This document shows, in pieces, positions 26,588 to 37,327 of a stretch of 64,000 nucleotides of DNA. Under the pieces are notes generated by a model, which saw only the letters and a program-made list of their open reading frames with translations, was not told where the DNA came from and ran no database searches. The stretch's first letter is position 1. Each line of letters opens with the position of its first letter. The stretch is from Brettanomyces bruxellensis (Eukaryota > Ascomycota > Pichiomycetes > Pichiales > Pichiaceae), in contig NC_054685.1 in assembly GCF_011074885.1 (NCBI RefSeq), positions 682,001 to 746,000 of the forward strand. The letters run 5' to 3'. A program made the translations under genes and the position numbers.

Positions 26588-28048
26588 ATGTTTTCACTTG
26601 TTGCATCCTTGTCGAGAAAACTGCGACGTTCTTCGTATTATCGCGTGGAAGATGAAGACAGAGGTGATCATGGTGAAGATGACGAATATGACCTTAATGC
26701 AGGGAAAACATCGAGAATACGGCGTTTTCTGACGAAGTACAGACCCTTGGGATCACCTTTGATAGGTTGGATATTGTTGTTTCTCTTTTTCCAGCAGATT
26801 GAACCGAGATTTCAGGCATTTAGGTGCAATTTTATCGCCCCTCCAGGAACCAACGAATATCGTCCATACAACATTCTCCTAGTGGCAGACCCACAGTTGA
26901 TTGATAACCACACGTATCCTAGTTACAATCCGCTAGTTTTATCACTTTCAAAGTTCACGGTGGACAATTACATCTACAAAAACTACTGGCGGCTTGTTGA
27001 GCATTTGAATCCGGATGCAGTTATATTCTTGGGGGATCTACTAGATAACGGACGCGAATCTTCAGATAAGTACTATGAGCACGAACTCACGCGTTTTAGC
27101 AAGATTTTTCAACCAGAGAGGCTCCGGAAAGACGGCGTGGAGGTTTTTATGAATATTCCAGGTAATCATGATATAGGTTTTGGCGACGGCATTATCAAGC
27201 ACTCTGTTGACAGGTTCAAGAGAGATTTCGGTCTGCCGAACCAGAACTTTCTCCGTGAAAAGCACAAACTTGTCTTCTTGGACACCATCTCCCTATCCAA
27301 CAAGAAAGACGCGTCGATCGGCGCGGAAGCGAGGTCATTCATGGACGAATTGGTCGCCGAAGAATTTCCGCACCACCCGCGAATCATGTTTGATCACGTG
27401 CCCGTGTATAGAGACGGCTCGAAACAGACCTGTGGAAAGGAGAGAGAAATGGGTACATTTATCAAGCCTGTAGCTGGGTATCAGTATCAGAATCTTATCG
27501 ATCCCGAGTTGTCGAAAACTGTATTGGAAAAAGTTCAGCCTCAGATTATTTTCAGTGGTGACGATCACGATTATTGCGAAGTAATTCACGAATATGATGC
27601 GAAAGACGAAAATGGCAACCAGGTGAAAAAAACTGCGATAGAGATAAACGTCAAGTCAATATCGATGGCTATGGGTATCCGCAAGCCAGCCGTCGAATTG
27701 CTTTCGTTGTACAACAAGGCTGTGCCGGGGAAGGTGTTGGAAGTGAATGGAAAACCCATCGACGATATTCCGTACACGTTCTCCTACAAAATGTGCTACC
27801 TCCCACTTCCATACACCGACATTGTGTTCTACGCGATATTTGCATTTTTCAACTTTCTCTATTTGGTTTACACGTGTATTCCAAGGTCCAAGTACTCTGG
27901 CTTTGCGATAGATGAAGTCTACACAGAGCCAAAGCTATTGGATAGGATAAGAGGGCTCAAAGTGAAATTCTTGGCCGAGTTATGCTTTGTCGAGTGTTTA
28001 GCGTTATGGGCGATTTATTGTTGGGTATTCACTATACATTACTATTAG
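26588..28048 (+). CDS. Cdc1/Ted1-family metallophosphoesterase of GPI-anchor remodelling
   Basis: A 486-residue ER/Golgi membrane phosphoesterase. Cdc1 and Ted1 remove ethanolamine phosphate from mannose residues of GPI anchors (Mn-dependent in Cdc1). One membrane segment lies near the N-terminus (WILLFLFFQQ, about 61-70). The calcineurin-like metal motifs follow in order: VADPQ (99-103), FLGDLLDNGR (147-156), PGNHDIGFGD (191-200), FDHVPVYRD, then SGDDHDYCEV. Two hydrophobic stretches end the protein (DIVFYAIFAFFNFLYLVY and ELCFVECLALWAIYCW). The late motif reads GDDHD rather than the generic GHxH, so one metal ligand differs from the general family pattern. I cannot separate Cdc1 from Ted1 from one sequence. 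It converges on the cyclin gene (83-bp gap). Confidence 0.85.
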   Translation: MFSLVASLSRKLRRSSYYRVEDEDRGDHGEDDEYDLNAGKTSRIRRFLTKYRPLGSPLIGWILLFLFFQQIEPRFQAFRCNFIAPPGTNEYRPYNILLVADPQLIDNHTYPSYNPLVLSLSKFTVDNYIYKNYWRLVEHLNPDAVIFLGDLLDNGRESSDKYYEHELTRFSKIFQPERLRKDGVEVFMNIPGNHDIGFGDGIIKHSVDRFKRDFGLPNQNFLREKHKLVFLDTISLSNKKDASIGAEARSFMDELVAEEFPHHPRIMFDHVPVYRDGSKQTCGKEREMGTFIKPVAGYQYQNLIDPELSKTVLEKVQPQIIFSGDDHDYCEVIHEYDAKDENGNQVKKTAIEINVKSISMAMGIRKPAVELLSLYNKAVPGKVLEVNGKPIDDIPYTFSYKMCYLPLPYTDIVFYAIFAFFNFLYLVYTCIPRSKYSGFAIDEVYTEPKLLDRIRGLKVKFLAELCFVECLALWAIYCWVFTIHYY

Positions 28049-28131
28049 AAAAAGATTGCACTCGCAGTCCTTTTGTTTTCTTCTTGTTGTTAACCTGTTT
28101 CACATGAATGTAAACAACGCAATTCTTGTAC

Positions 28132-28962
28132 CTAGTAAGCTTTTTCAGAATTGGATCCTAGTCTTGGCAAATTGCTCAAACATCTCGTTGCATGAGATTT
28201 AAAACAAGCCATTGCCAAACGGAGCCGCGCCAATGTTCCACAGTACTGTGTACACGTCGCAGGCATTCCCGTATTAGGCAATAGTGGTAATTGTTTGAAG
28301 TTAGATTTGTCGAAGAGACCGGAGCCACTAAAAAAGCTTTGGTATAGTGATTGATTGACAACCATGTTGAAATTTAGATAATCCAGCACCGCCATCTCGT
28401 TGCTTTTAAGTTCCGTGGGGGAAAGTCCCGAAAGTTTACCCCAGGCTTTCAGCGAATAATTGCAGTCCTCGTGATATTTTGAGGCTAAAATCAAACAGCT
28501 GAGCCAACACCGTCGAATATCCATCTTAAGACCCTTCTTTTTCGTCCCTTTGGACGTGCGAATGTGGAGAATATAAAACATGTAAATCAAACTAATGCGG
28601 AAAACAGAAGTAGACGCATTACTTCTGCTCATGATGATCCTTGCAAACGAACACAATTTAGCAGTGGACGGCGATTCCATCCCAAGCAATTTTGTTATAA
28701 TCACAAATATGATTAATTCCTGTAAGTAACGTCTTGGTTGTATCCTTTTCTCCCCCTTAAAGCATGAAAGCCGATCAGCTTTCGAATAAGGTGGAGTGAC
28801 CTCACAATATTGTGCCCGTGAGGTCGGTCGCACTTTAAAGCAATGTACACCCATCCATGAATAATTGAGATCAAAGATAAAACGAATAAAAGAATAACAA
28901 AGATCAATAAGTGAGTCGAAGTCAAATGCTCGACAGGGAAAAGTGTTCTTTTTATAATGCAT
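28132..28962 (-). CDS. PCL-type cyclin (Pcl5-like)
   Basis: A 276-residue frame with a cyclin box of the Pho80/Pcl type, a partner of the Pho85 kinase. The box starts around RRYLQELIIFVIITKLLG and runs through the RSNAS...FRISLIYMFYIL helix, MDIRRCWLSCLILASKYHED, NYSLKAWGKLSGLSPTEL and EMAVLDYLNFNMVV. The spacing and the YSLKAWGKLSGL segment are closest to Pcl5, the cyclin that directs Gcn4 degradation. The N-terminal ~80 residues look poorly conserved and hydrophobic, so the true start may be a later in-frame ATG (for example the one before GVHCFKVRP) or an upstream exon. A Gcn4 consensus TGASTCA was not seen upstream. The assignment to Pcl5 over Pcl1/2/9 is tentative. Confidence 0.65.
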   Translation of the reverse strand: MHYKKNTFPCRAFDFDSLIDLCYSFIRFIFDLNYSWMGVHCFKVRPTSRAQYCEVTPPYSKADRLSCFKGEKRIQPRRYLQELIIFVIITKLLGMESPSTAKLCSFARIIMSRSNASTSVFRISLIYMFYILHIRTSKGTKKKGLKMDIRRCWLSCLILASKYHEDCNYSLKAWGKLSGLSPTELKSNEMAVLDYLNFNMVVNQSLYQSFFSGSGLFDKSNFKQLPLLPNTGMPATCTQYCGTLARLRLAMACFKSHATRCLSNLPRLGSNSEKAY

Positions 28963-29365
28963 CTATATGCAAGGGAATAATAACAGCATCGCAATTTTTT
29001 TTTTTTAACACGTATGGTAAAAACGGTTAGAAGCCGGATAAAGGTATAGCCGAAAAGGACAGATAAATATTCTGGGGTTGATAACAGCGGCAGATTTCTT
29101 ATCATACAAAAAAAAATAATTATAATAATAATAATTAAGTTCATGTGTACGGATGAGATACCAAAATAAAAATTCCAGCACGTCGAGATGAATCGAGCTT
29201 TAGTTATATCAAGAATTTGAGTAACTAACATCTGATAATCTCCACATAGATTTAAACTCAAGAGCGTGTTATTTTTCTTGGAAGATTTGAGCACCACAAT
29301 TTGTCATATTTTCTTATTTTGAATTCCGGTTTTGTTTTTCCTCGAACGATCTTTTGGGCCTTTAG
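28963..29365. promoter_or_regulatory. Divergent promoter of the PCL cyclin and SEC10
   Basis: A 403-bp AT-rich region with several A/T homopolymers and an (ATA)n-like run near 29120. A longer frame on the minus strand (28713-29297) overlaps the cyclin in another frame and is not supported. Confidence 0.5.
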
Positions 29366-32002
29366 ATGTCGTCTCTTTACCAGTTGGATGAAGAAACAAA
29401 GGAATTACTCACCCTTGACAATTTCCTCAAGGATTTAAGTATTTCGGAGTTTGTTGACCGTCTATCGAAACAGAATGTGGAGTATAAATCAAAATTCAAC
29501 AACGGTGTCGAGTACATTGATCCGAAACCATACATACGAACATTTGAGTTAGTTGAAAAGCAATTGGATAAACTCAACAAAGAGTGCTCCGAAACCAGGA
29601 CAAGAATTGAGAATCAAGTTCATATTAGATCATTGCAGCACTACAAAAATGTTTTACAACTCAATGGGAAGGCTGCAGATTTAGATAGAAGGTACAAAAA
29701 TCTTTCCAGTGATGTTTCTAAATTATACGATAGTCGAATTAGTCCGATGAGAGAGAAACTCACACAGGCCAAGAATCTTAAAGAGCATTCCGAGGAGTTG
29801 ATTTTTGTGGCGAAGTGTTATAATGAGTTTTACATAAATGGCAAACCTCCTTCAGAACTTGTTGATTACAAGTTTTCTGATTTGGAGAAGATATCAAAAG
29901 CTTTCAATCAGCTTCTTTCTCTTTCATCAAAGCTATCTGAGGATAGTGCATTTTTACCAAAGGTTAAGCCCGCAAATGAGGCAATAATCAAGTGTGCTGA
30001 GAGTTTTGAGCAGAAGCAATTGCAAAATTTTGTTTCCTATTACGATAGCAAAGACAGCAAAAGAACTCGTTATATTGCAAAAATATTGTTCAACCTCAAT
30101 GGAGGTACGCATATCGTCGAAACATTTGTTGAGCATCATCCTCTTTTTGGAAAACTGCAATCTAGTAAGCAACCTGCTGTTGATAAAGATTATTGGCTTG
30201 CCCTTGGAAACCCAGACGAGGCATTCTACAGTCTAGATCAAGCAACATTAGATCTTTTCAACTCAATTGGAAAGAATTTCGACCAGGAATTGCCCAAGAT
30301 TATAGATATATTCGAGGATGATACTAGTGCTGTACTCGAATCTCTCATTTCAAAGTTGTTCGGTGATATTATCCATTCGAGAGTTGATTACCTAATAAAA
30401 ATGGCATCATCATACTCTAAGCTTGCATTCTTACGTATTCTACATCTTGTGGCGACAGAATTATACCGACTAACATTAAGCAAAATGACTAATTTACTGC
30501 AGGAGAAAGATATCCAGCTTACTGCAGTACTTGACAAAGCCTACACTGATATATTTGCATCGTATTTAAAAGACAATGCTTACTTCAAAGTTGAAAAGGC
30601 TAATCTTCTCGAAATGCTTGATCCATTGACTGTGGATATTGATGGTGTGTGGACAAAAGCAGCCCAGAAGCATGCACTCAGTGATAAAATAGCTTCGTTT
30701 AAGGATGCGCATACAAACTCTGAGCCAAAGATTTCCGAAAAGGTGGAAATTGATGAAACGTCATCTTCTTCAGATGGTGGGAAAAAGCGCGATTCAAGAT
30801 CTTTGAATGAGATCACAAGAGATGCTTTTTCCAGAAAGCAAGCACATGCTTTCACTTCAATATCTGGTCAAATACACAATTCTGGCTGGAGAGAACGTCT
30901 TAGAAAGTCTGCTGTCGGTGCTAGTCATTTAAGCTTTGGATCCTCTTCAATAATTTCATCAATGGCACCTTCTTCTGTTCCAGCTGCAATACAAAATGCA
31001 AATAAATTGTCATCTTTGCAAATCGTACAGAAGGTTCTCAACTATGTGGTTGAGTCGTTAAACCGTTCAATCGAACTTGTTCCCGGAAAAATTAATGAAT
31101 ATTCGATGGATATTTTTGATATTCTCATGTTCAAGATAGGACCTTCGTACATATTACCTGAGATGGAATCGCTCTACTATAATGATGTTTTAATTCCTCA
31201 TCAAAAGCTCAATTCTTTCTTCACTTTATCCTCCACATCAGTGAATTTGGATTTCTTGCCACAGTTCAGTGAAATCACATTTCAGCTTTACCTTCTATCT
31301 CTGGTGGTAAGAAAATCTTTTTACCCGTTGCTTTTAACGGGTTCAACTAAAGCCAAGCTTGTTAACTTGTTTAATGGCTTTATTCAGGATATGGAAATTG
31401 GTTTGAACATTACTTTGAACAGTCTTATTGATCTGATAGAAGCTAATATCAAGTCAATTTTGAATAGGCAGAATACTGAAGATTTCTGCCCAAGCACTCA
31501 GAACGTGGTCATTGATAAGACACACGTTTGTGATAAATTAACCCAGTTCATTGAGTATACTTTGCGGACTGTTCACATAAGTATGGCTTCAAATCCATTT
31601 TTTGAGTTTGAGTTGATTAAGCGTATCTCTGCATTGCTTTTAACAACCTTAATTGCACACTTTCAGCACTTTAAAGTGAATTCTACGGGTTCTCTCATTA
31701 TAACCCAGGATATTATTCATTATATCTCTGTCTTTGATGTTGTAAACTTTGATGATTTAAAAAAAAGAAGAGAGTCCGCAATCAAGGGTGTCAAACAGAC
31801 TTTGCCAAGCTCTGAAGATGTTTCCGGAATTAGGGAAAACTTCAGCGTTCTTAAAGAATTGGCAAATCTCTTTTCGTGTCAACCTGAGCTTCTCTCTGAT
31901 CTTTGTAATGAGGGCAAGCTTGCCAACTTGAAACGAAGTGTGTTAAGAGAGTACATTCGGAATAGAATAGATTTTAAGGAATCGTTCTTGAACGGAATAT
32001 AA
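29366..32002 (+). CDS. SEC10: Exocyst subunit Sec10
   Basis: An 878-residue exocyst component that tethers secretory vesicles at the plasma membrane and binds Sec15. It opens with the family start motif, LLTLDNFLKDLSISEFVDRL. A long coiled-coil N-terminal segment follows (about 60-165, with LDKLNKECSETRTRIENQ and later YKNLSSDVSKLYDSRISP), then the CATCHR helical rods. A Ser-rich linker lies at about residues 460-560 (SSSSDGGKKRDSRS...). The length is close to that of S. cerevisiae Sec10 (871). The ATG at 29366 is the first in frame and sits next to the conserved N-terminus. It converges on SCC2 with only 67 bp between stops. Confidence 0.9.
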   Translation: MSSLYQLDEETKELLTLDNFLKDLSISEFVDRLSKQNVEYKSKFNNGVEYIDPKPYIRTFELVEKQLDKLNKECSETRTRIENQVHIRSLQHYKNVLQLNGKAADLDRRYKNLSSDVSKLYDSRISPMREKLTQAKNLKEHSEELIFVAKCYNEFYINGKPPSELVDYKFSDLEKISKAFNQLLSLSSKLSEDSAFLPKVKPANEAIIKCAESFEQKQLQNFVSYYDSKDSKRTRYIAKILFNLNGGTHIVETFVEHHPLFGKLQSSKQPAVDKDYWLALGNPDEAFYSLDQATLDLFNSIGKNFDQELPKIIDIFEDDTSAVLESLISKLFGDIIHSRVDYLIKMASSYSKLAFLRILHLVATELYRLTLSKMTNLLQEKDIQLTAVLDKAYTDIFASYLKDNAYFKVEKANLLEMLDPLTVDIDGVWTKAAQKHALSDKIASFKDAHTNSEPKISEKVEIDETSSSSDGGKKRDSRSLNEITRDAFSRKQAHAFTSISGQIHNSGWRERLRKSAVGASHLSFGSSSIISSMAPSSVPAAIQNANKLSSLQIVQKVLNYVVESLNRSIELVPGKINEYSMDIFDILMFKIGPSYILPEMESLYYNDVLIPHQKLNSFFTLSSTSVNLDFLPQFSEITFQLYLLSLVVRKSFYPLLLTGSTKAKLVNLFNGFIQDMEIGLNITLNSLIDLIEANIKSILNRQNTEDFCPSTQNVVIDKTHVCDKLTQFIEYTLRTVHISMASNPFFEFELIKRISALLLTTLIAHFQHFKVNSTGSLIITQDIIHYISVFDVVNFDDLKKRRESAIKGVKQTLPSSEDVSGIRENFSVLKELANLFSCQPELLSDLCNEGKLANLKRSVLREYIRNRIDFKESFLNGI

Positions 32003-32069
32003 TGTAATTATTTCATCTAATACATGCTTTTTTTATATTACATATGTTTGTATTATACAATTGCTATTC

Positions 32070-35000
32070 TCATACTTCTTCCCGAAGGCATTCAAGCAAG
32101 TTAGCCCTTTCTTCACGTGTAAAGTTTTCCTCCTTGCCCATGTTGACGTCACTTATATCAAAGCTGCTCTTTTCTGCCTTGCTAACTGCAGTTTTGAAAT
32201 CACTCAGCTTGTTATTTTCTTGATACTTCATCATCAAGTCATTGGAGATCGAGTAATCGGTTATAAGTGCGTCTCTGAGCCGAACTAAAGCAAGTAAACA
32301 TGATAACAAGGCATCTATTTTCACTTGACGTTCATGATCGACAGTAATACCTTCCAAAGTTTCATCTGCATCATCGTCCGCTTCACCCAATAAATCAGAC
32401 ACCTGTGATGATAAAAGCTGGCTTATATTGCTTATTGCAACCAAAACTTCTTCCTGGCTCTCCAAAACAATGTTATTAAAATTCTTGGCAATGAAGACAG
32501 AGTAGTCAGCAGCAAATAGAGTTTTTTCTATATGCTGATCCAGCAACGAGTCAACTTGTATTATACTTAACGTTTTGGTTATCATATCGACCATTTGCAC
32601 GGATTTACCCTTTGGGCCCCACATTCTGACAATTTTCATTAATTGCTTCAAAAATGTTTCGTTAACATAAAACTCCTTAGATGACATTATGCTTCTTCTG
32701 TATCCGACTGCGACATAAAGTGCCTTGGAGTAAGACGTTTCGATAAAGCTTTCATATTTCTCAGAAAGGTATTCATGCACATGACAAGCAATATATCTAA
32801 TATGGGCATCAGGTGATAATTCAAGGGATAAAACAGTCGGCAAAATCGGCTTTGGGTTAGCCAAACCTAAACGTGTAACTGAACGAATAAAATTGATACA
32901 GACTAATGTTCCTTGCTGGTCTTTATTTAGAGCAAAATCAAGTATTTGTCTCAAGTATCTTTGGACCAAGGATGTGCATATACCATCATTTATTTGCTGG
33001 TTACCCCTCCCATGAAAGGCTGCAATGTCTAAAATTGTATTGTCGGATTTTTTTGCATCAAGCCCGTTTCGTTCCAATGCTTCTCTGTCTTGCCTTTCTA
33101 AAAATTGGTCCATTTGTTCGATTACAGCCGTTTTCAAATTTTTGTCATCCCATTTATTGAATGTGCTATCAAGAATGCTCAATATTCTTGGATTCATAAA
33201 TATTCTAGGGTGTGCCGCACAGATTCCAACTATATTACGAACAGATGATCTTCTAAACTCTATTCTTTTAGAGAAAGGAAGTAAATGTCTAACCAATAAG
33301 GATATGACTGTTTCTTTTTCTTTCAGCCCTAAGAATTCAAAGACAGACTTGTCTTTTTCAAAATTGCACTCCTTACCGAAGCATCCAATGAGATAAATGA
33401 GCCTTCTTACCTTGGAGATCATATTCTGATTAAAGGAATTCTTCGAGTTCACAGAAAGTATGTGTACACGTAAAAGCTTCAAAGTTGACGCGCAAGCACT
33501 TGCGACCATTTTTGGTTTACTATTCCTCTTAGAAAGAGTCCACAAACTAGCAACAGCTTCCTCGAGTTCTTTCGAGTTAAACCTGCCTAGTTTGGACATT
33601 ATCACAGTTTCACAATCATTGATGAAGCGTGCATTGAGATTTGTCACATTTGGTAAGGCAATACGAAATATTTGCAATGTATAGTAGCATAAATTGCTTC
33701 CGGTCTTGAGATCTTCTGTTAAAAAAGGTTGTAATGCAAGAAGTTGGTCTTGTGAGATAGAAGACGAATCGCACTTAACAACGATTGCAAGAAATCTCAT
33801 CAGTTCACCTATTTTCTGTCTCATATCATCATAATTGGTAATCATAATTGCATCCTCAGTGATATATTCTAATACAAACTCCGCCATCAGTGAAAGTGAG
33901 TTTCGAAGTTCATCCTCCATACCCTCATTGAGCTCATTGGGATGTAATACTTTTTCCTTCAAAAAACGCTCAAAATACTCCCAATTACGATCACCCTTGT
34001 TGAACACTTGAACAATAACACCCGTGGTAGCCAAAACTTCTGTTTTCAAAAATATCGCCGAATTCTCCTGGGCTTCTTCGCATCGATCACTTATAGATAT
34101 GAACCAGACTGATAGCAATGCTTCACACGCTTCATATGTAACAGTATCATCCTCATCATCGAGCCTCTTTAATAATTTCTCTGAAATAGTAGACCTAACC
34201 TTTACATCAATGTCATTTTTGTATAAATAAGTGCATATTCCGATTGCTTTTTTACGTACGGACACACTTTTATTAGTAATCATTGGTGCAATCATTTGAT
34301 AGAAGTCATTTATCAATTCATGATGTGAGTATAGCACCTTGGCCAAAAGATCAAGAATTGAGTTACAAACAGATGCATACGATTCTCTCAATCGTATATC
34401 TATGATTTTCTTAACCGCCGGCAACTGTATAATTGTCGGATCTTTATCAGACAACAATGATAGACACTTTATGGCTAATGATCTTTGTTTCACTTTAATG
34501 CCAGTCAAACTTTTTGTGATGAGTGCAATAAATGGATTATATTGTTTAATAAGATTTTGGTTAAGCATAATTACTTGATAGTTGGCAAGGATATCTTGTT
34601 CATGGTTTAAGTTATATTTGAAAATTGTTGGATTATCGTTCAAAAGTTGGATTAATGATCGAATGACCTTTTTAACTTCTTTGATTAAATTTTTGAATTG
34701 GACATCCTTATTTCCCGACTCAAGAGAGTCTGCAGTGATTTTTCTCTCCTCTTCTTCTATCAATGTACAGAATGCCTTTAATGTGAACAGGTATTGTGTA
34801 TAGAAAAAATAGAAGCTGTTATCCTGGGAAATATTCTGAGTCTTCAAGCTCTTCAACACCTCTAAAAAGTACTCTCTATTCATTTGACGAAACTCCTTCA
34901 CGGACAGATTGACGTTGAAAAGCTGGGCATAATCTTTCCGTATACTGATAAGTCTAGATCCAATCATACCTGCTATGTCGAATGCCATTGTTAGCGATGT

Positions 35001-36884
35001 TGATTGACCTTTTTCTTTGAGATTATTCTCGCAGATATAAATCATCGATATCATTATTGAGTTAAGTATTTGCTCAGAAGCCGAGTATTCCGGGTACGCA
35101 AGCATATCCAATAAATCAGAGATGATCCCGAGAATAACTTTCTTTGCATTAGCATTCAAAGCCATTGAAATTCTAGTGACTATTGCTACTGCTATCTGAT
35201 TGCATATCCCATTTGAATATTTGATTTTCTTGCTGAGATAATTATAGAATTTGGTGGTAATCTCAGTAACTACTTTGTTTTGGGAGTATCTCGAAGAAGA
35301 TCCGGATCCAGTCATTCGCCAATACTCTTCTTCGAAGCTATAGTCCGAACAATCCATCGCTTGCACTAATCTTAGCAAAAGAATCGTGATGTGTTGGACG
35401 CTTATTCCTTTTGATAAGCGATATTTCCTACTTTTGGATTTAAGCTGGGATATGTTATCTAGGTTGGCAAACATCTCGTTTACTATAAATTGTGATTGTT
35501 CTGGATGCTTCCTTGAAATAGTAAGCAACACATCTGATGAGCATTGTCGAAGCTCTTCTAAATCAGGGGCCAGTTGGTTTTTTTCCAATTCGGTTGCATC
35601 TGCAAAAATGTACTGAAAAGCAAAATACTCCATGTGAGTGATCAATGAGTCTCCAACGATTGTTTTCGACAAAAAAATGCCAATGAGCTCAATAAGCTTC
35701 GCTTGTTCTTTAATTAGCTTGCTTGTCTGAGTTGTTAACACACACAAATTTGAGGAAGTTGTTTGTTGCCATCCGAATAATGGGAGAACGGACTCTTGGA
35801 TATTGTGCAAAAGCTCAAAAAGAAGCTCAAAAAGACTTTCCTTAAACAAATGTTTATCTTTAACACCCGAGTTAAGCACTAGAAGAAGTGTATCGGAACT
35901 TAGAATTAATATTGAGGCTAGCTGAAAGCTTTTTAAAGATCTGTTATGATTATTGCCAAACAAAGCATTCCAATCGTAAGAATTCAGTGCTACAAGTGTC
36001 CGCTGAATTTCATCCTCTAGTTGCACCAATACCTTAATATCTGTGTCTGGTATTTCTTCGTGAGTCTGTAGCAAAAAGGAAAGTGAGTTTTTCATCTTAG
36101 TCCAAAAGTTCACAGAAAATAGGGAAATGGTACACTCTTCGGATATATTGTATACAACCTTAAAGTGAGATTCAGTGCATGCCAACTCTGATAAGAGCAT
36201 CTTGAATTCAGACTTAGAGTCATGCCTTAGTTTTTTGGAATCAAAGATGTTCCTCATCTCACTTTTCGTGAGCTCACTACCTTCCGATTTCAATCTCTTT
36301 CTTCCTACCTCAGAGCCATCACTATCTCTTTTTCTTGTGTGATTTGTTTCTCTAGAAATTATGGTTTTCTCCAGTTTCTCGAGGGCCGTTTCCTTAAATG
36401 TTTGCCCTAATTTCACGCGTTTCACTTTGTAGTTTGGTTTTATATAGTCCTGCTTTGTCACTTTCTCAGTAAGCTCCATAATTTGTTTCTCGAACTGGGT
36501 AAGAGTGCTTTCAGGCTCTTCAACTGGTTCAATTTCATCACTGGGTGCTAATCTAAATGCTGGTTTCTTAAACGATATATAGCTTAATTCTTCTGCTGGA
36601 GCACGAAGCACGTCAAGAATCTCACTTTGAAGCGCGTCTGCATTTTCCAATGAAGTTGCTTCCCCAAATAAAGATACCACAGGTTCGTAAGGATGTGAAA
36701 TACCAAATGGTACACTAAACGAGCTCAATCCTTGAGTTGGAATTAAATAATCAAAAGGGTGTAATGCTATTGCTGAAGATAATGGAGGATGCGTCTCTTT
36801 TTCATTTTCACGTTCACGTGATGGCGATTTCAATAGTACGGCATTTGATACATGATTTCTATTTGGTAAATCCTTTGATGTCAT
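32070..36884 (-). CDS. SCC2: Scc2/NIPBL cohesin loader subunit
   Basis: A 1604-residue HEAT-repeat protein. Scc2 with Scc4 loads cohesin onto chromosomes and stimulates its ATPase. The first ~250 residues are disordered (the Scc4-binding side), with a basic patch TRKRDSDGSEVGRKRLKS that could be a nuclear localisation signal. The HEAT body contains the diagnostic stretch VSVRKKAIGICTYLYKNDID, then VRSTISEKLLKRLDDEDDTV, near residue 900. The C-terminal hook has KPILPTVLSLELSPDAHIRY. Residues after about 1510 form an acidic linker and a charged tail. It is slightly longer than the S. cerevisiae protein (1493). It is divergent from RAV2 across a promoter with a poly-dA tract. Confidence 0.9.
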   Translation of the reverse strand: MTSKDLPNRNHVSNAVLLKSPSRERENEKETHPPLSSAIALHPFDYLIPTQGLSSFSVPFGISHPYEPVVSLFGEATSLENADALQSEILDVLRAPAEELSYISFKKPAFRLAPSDEIEPVEEPESTLTQFEKQIMELTEKVTKQDYIKPNYKVKRVKLGQTFKETALEKLEKTIISRETNHTRKRDSDGSEVGRKRLKSEGSELTKSEMRNIFDSKKLRHDSKSEFKMLLSELACTESHFKVVYNISEECTISLFSVNFWTKMKNSLSFLLQTHEEIPDTDIKVLVQLEDEIQRTLVALNSYDWNALFGNNHNRSLKSFQLASILILSSDTLLLVLNSGVKDKHLFKESLFELLFELLHNIQESVLPLFGWQQTTSSNLCVLTTQTSKLIKEQAKLIELIGIFLSKTIVGDSLITHMEYFAFQYIFADATELEKNQLAPDLEELRQCSSDVLLTISRKHPEQSQFIVNEMFANLDNISQLKSKSRKYRLSKGISVQHITILLLRLVQAMDCSDYSFEEEYWRMTGSGSSSRYSQNKVVTEITTKFYNYLSKKIKYSNGICNQIAVAIVTRISMALNANAKKVILGIISDLLDMLAYPEYSASEQILNSIMISMIYICENNLKEKGQSTSLTMAFDIAGMIGSRLISIRKDYAQLFNVNLSVKEFRQMNREYFLEVLKSLKTQNISQDNSFYFFYTQYLFTLKAFCTLIEEEERKITADSLESGNKDVQFKNLIKEVKKVIRSLIQLLNDNPTIFKYNLNHEQDILANYQVIMLNQNLIKQYNPFIALITKSLTGIKVKQRSLAIKCLSLLSDKDPTIIQLPAVKKIIDIRLRESYASVCNSILDLLAKVLYSHHELINDFYQMIAPMITNKSVSVRKKAIGICTYLYKNDIDVKVRSTISEKLLKRLDDEDDTVTYEACEALLSVWFISISDRCEEAQENSAIFLKTEVLATTGVIVQVFNKGDRNWEYFERFLKEKVLHPNELNEGMEDELRNSLSLMAEFVLEYITEDAIMITNYDDMRQKIGELMRFLAIVVKCDSSSISQDQLLALQPFLTEDLKTGSNLCYYTLQIFRIALPNVTNLNARFINDCETVIMSKLGRFNSKELEEAVASLWTLSKRNSKPKMVASACASTLKLLRVHILSVNSKNSFNQNMISKVRRLIYLIGCFGKECNFEKDKSVFEFLGLKEKETVISLLVRHLLPFSKRIEFRRSSVRNIVGICAAHPRIFMNPRILSILDSTFNKWDDKNLKTAVIEQMDQFLERQDREALERNGLDAKKSDNTILDIAAFHGRGNQQINDGICTSLVQRYLRQILDFALNKDQQGTLVCINFIRSVTRLGLANPKPILPTVLSLELSPDAHIRYIACHVHEYLSEKYESFIETSYSKALYVAVGYRRSIMSSKEFYVNETFLKQLMKIVRMWGPKGKSVQMVDMITKTLSIIQVDSLLDQHIEKTLFAADYSVFIAKNFNNIVLESQEEVLVAISNISQLLSSQVSDLLGEADDDADETLEGITVDHERQVKIDALLSCLLALVRLRDALITDYSISNDLMMKYQENNKLSDFKTAVSKAEKSSFDISDVNMGKEENFTREERANLLECLREEV

Positions 36885-37327
36885 TTTTAAAATGTATTGC
36901 TGACAACTCTTTTCATACTCGATCTCTAAATCTGGACAATCATGTACGTTAAAGAGTTAGTCGGGTAGTTGTACCTTAAGATGCAGTGAAGCTTTATCCT
37001 GCAACAGATTAAATAGGATGGAAGTGAAAAGTAAAGCCATTTGAAAAAAAAAAAAAAAAATAGCGCCTGCTATATTTTATCAGTGTACTGTACGATGAAG
37101 GTTTTAGTCAATTGGCTGTCTTCTCTTCATCTTGCAACAGGGTAATATATACATGGCGGATTGATCCGAATTATTAAACCTCTTTATTTTATTTGACACT
37201 TAAATTGTGACATTCTAGTGGTTGCGAATTTCTTCTTTCAACAACACAACAAGATTTCGATATAGAAGGATTGATATCGCCAACAGTTGGCTGGAGAAGG
37301 TATTATTATACATTAAATCAACACATA
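36885..37327. promoter_or_regulatory. Divergent promoter of SCC2 and RAV2
   Basis: A 443-bp region containing a perfect 17-A run (about 37044-37060), a classic poly(dA:dT) nucleosome-excluding element between divergent genes. In-frame TTG/ATT codons ahead of the RAV2 ATG extend its frame to 37271 but are not taken as its start. No other sites were recognised. Confidence 0.55.

Noticed and set aside
28713..29297. 194-codon minus-strand frame overlapping the cyclin gene
   Set aside because: Low-complexity hydrophobic text in another frame than the cyclin box; likely promoter sequence.
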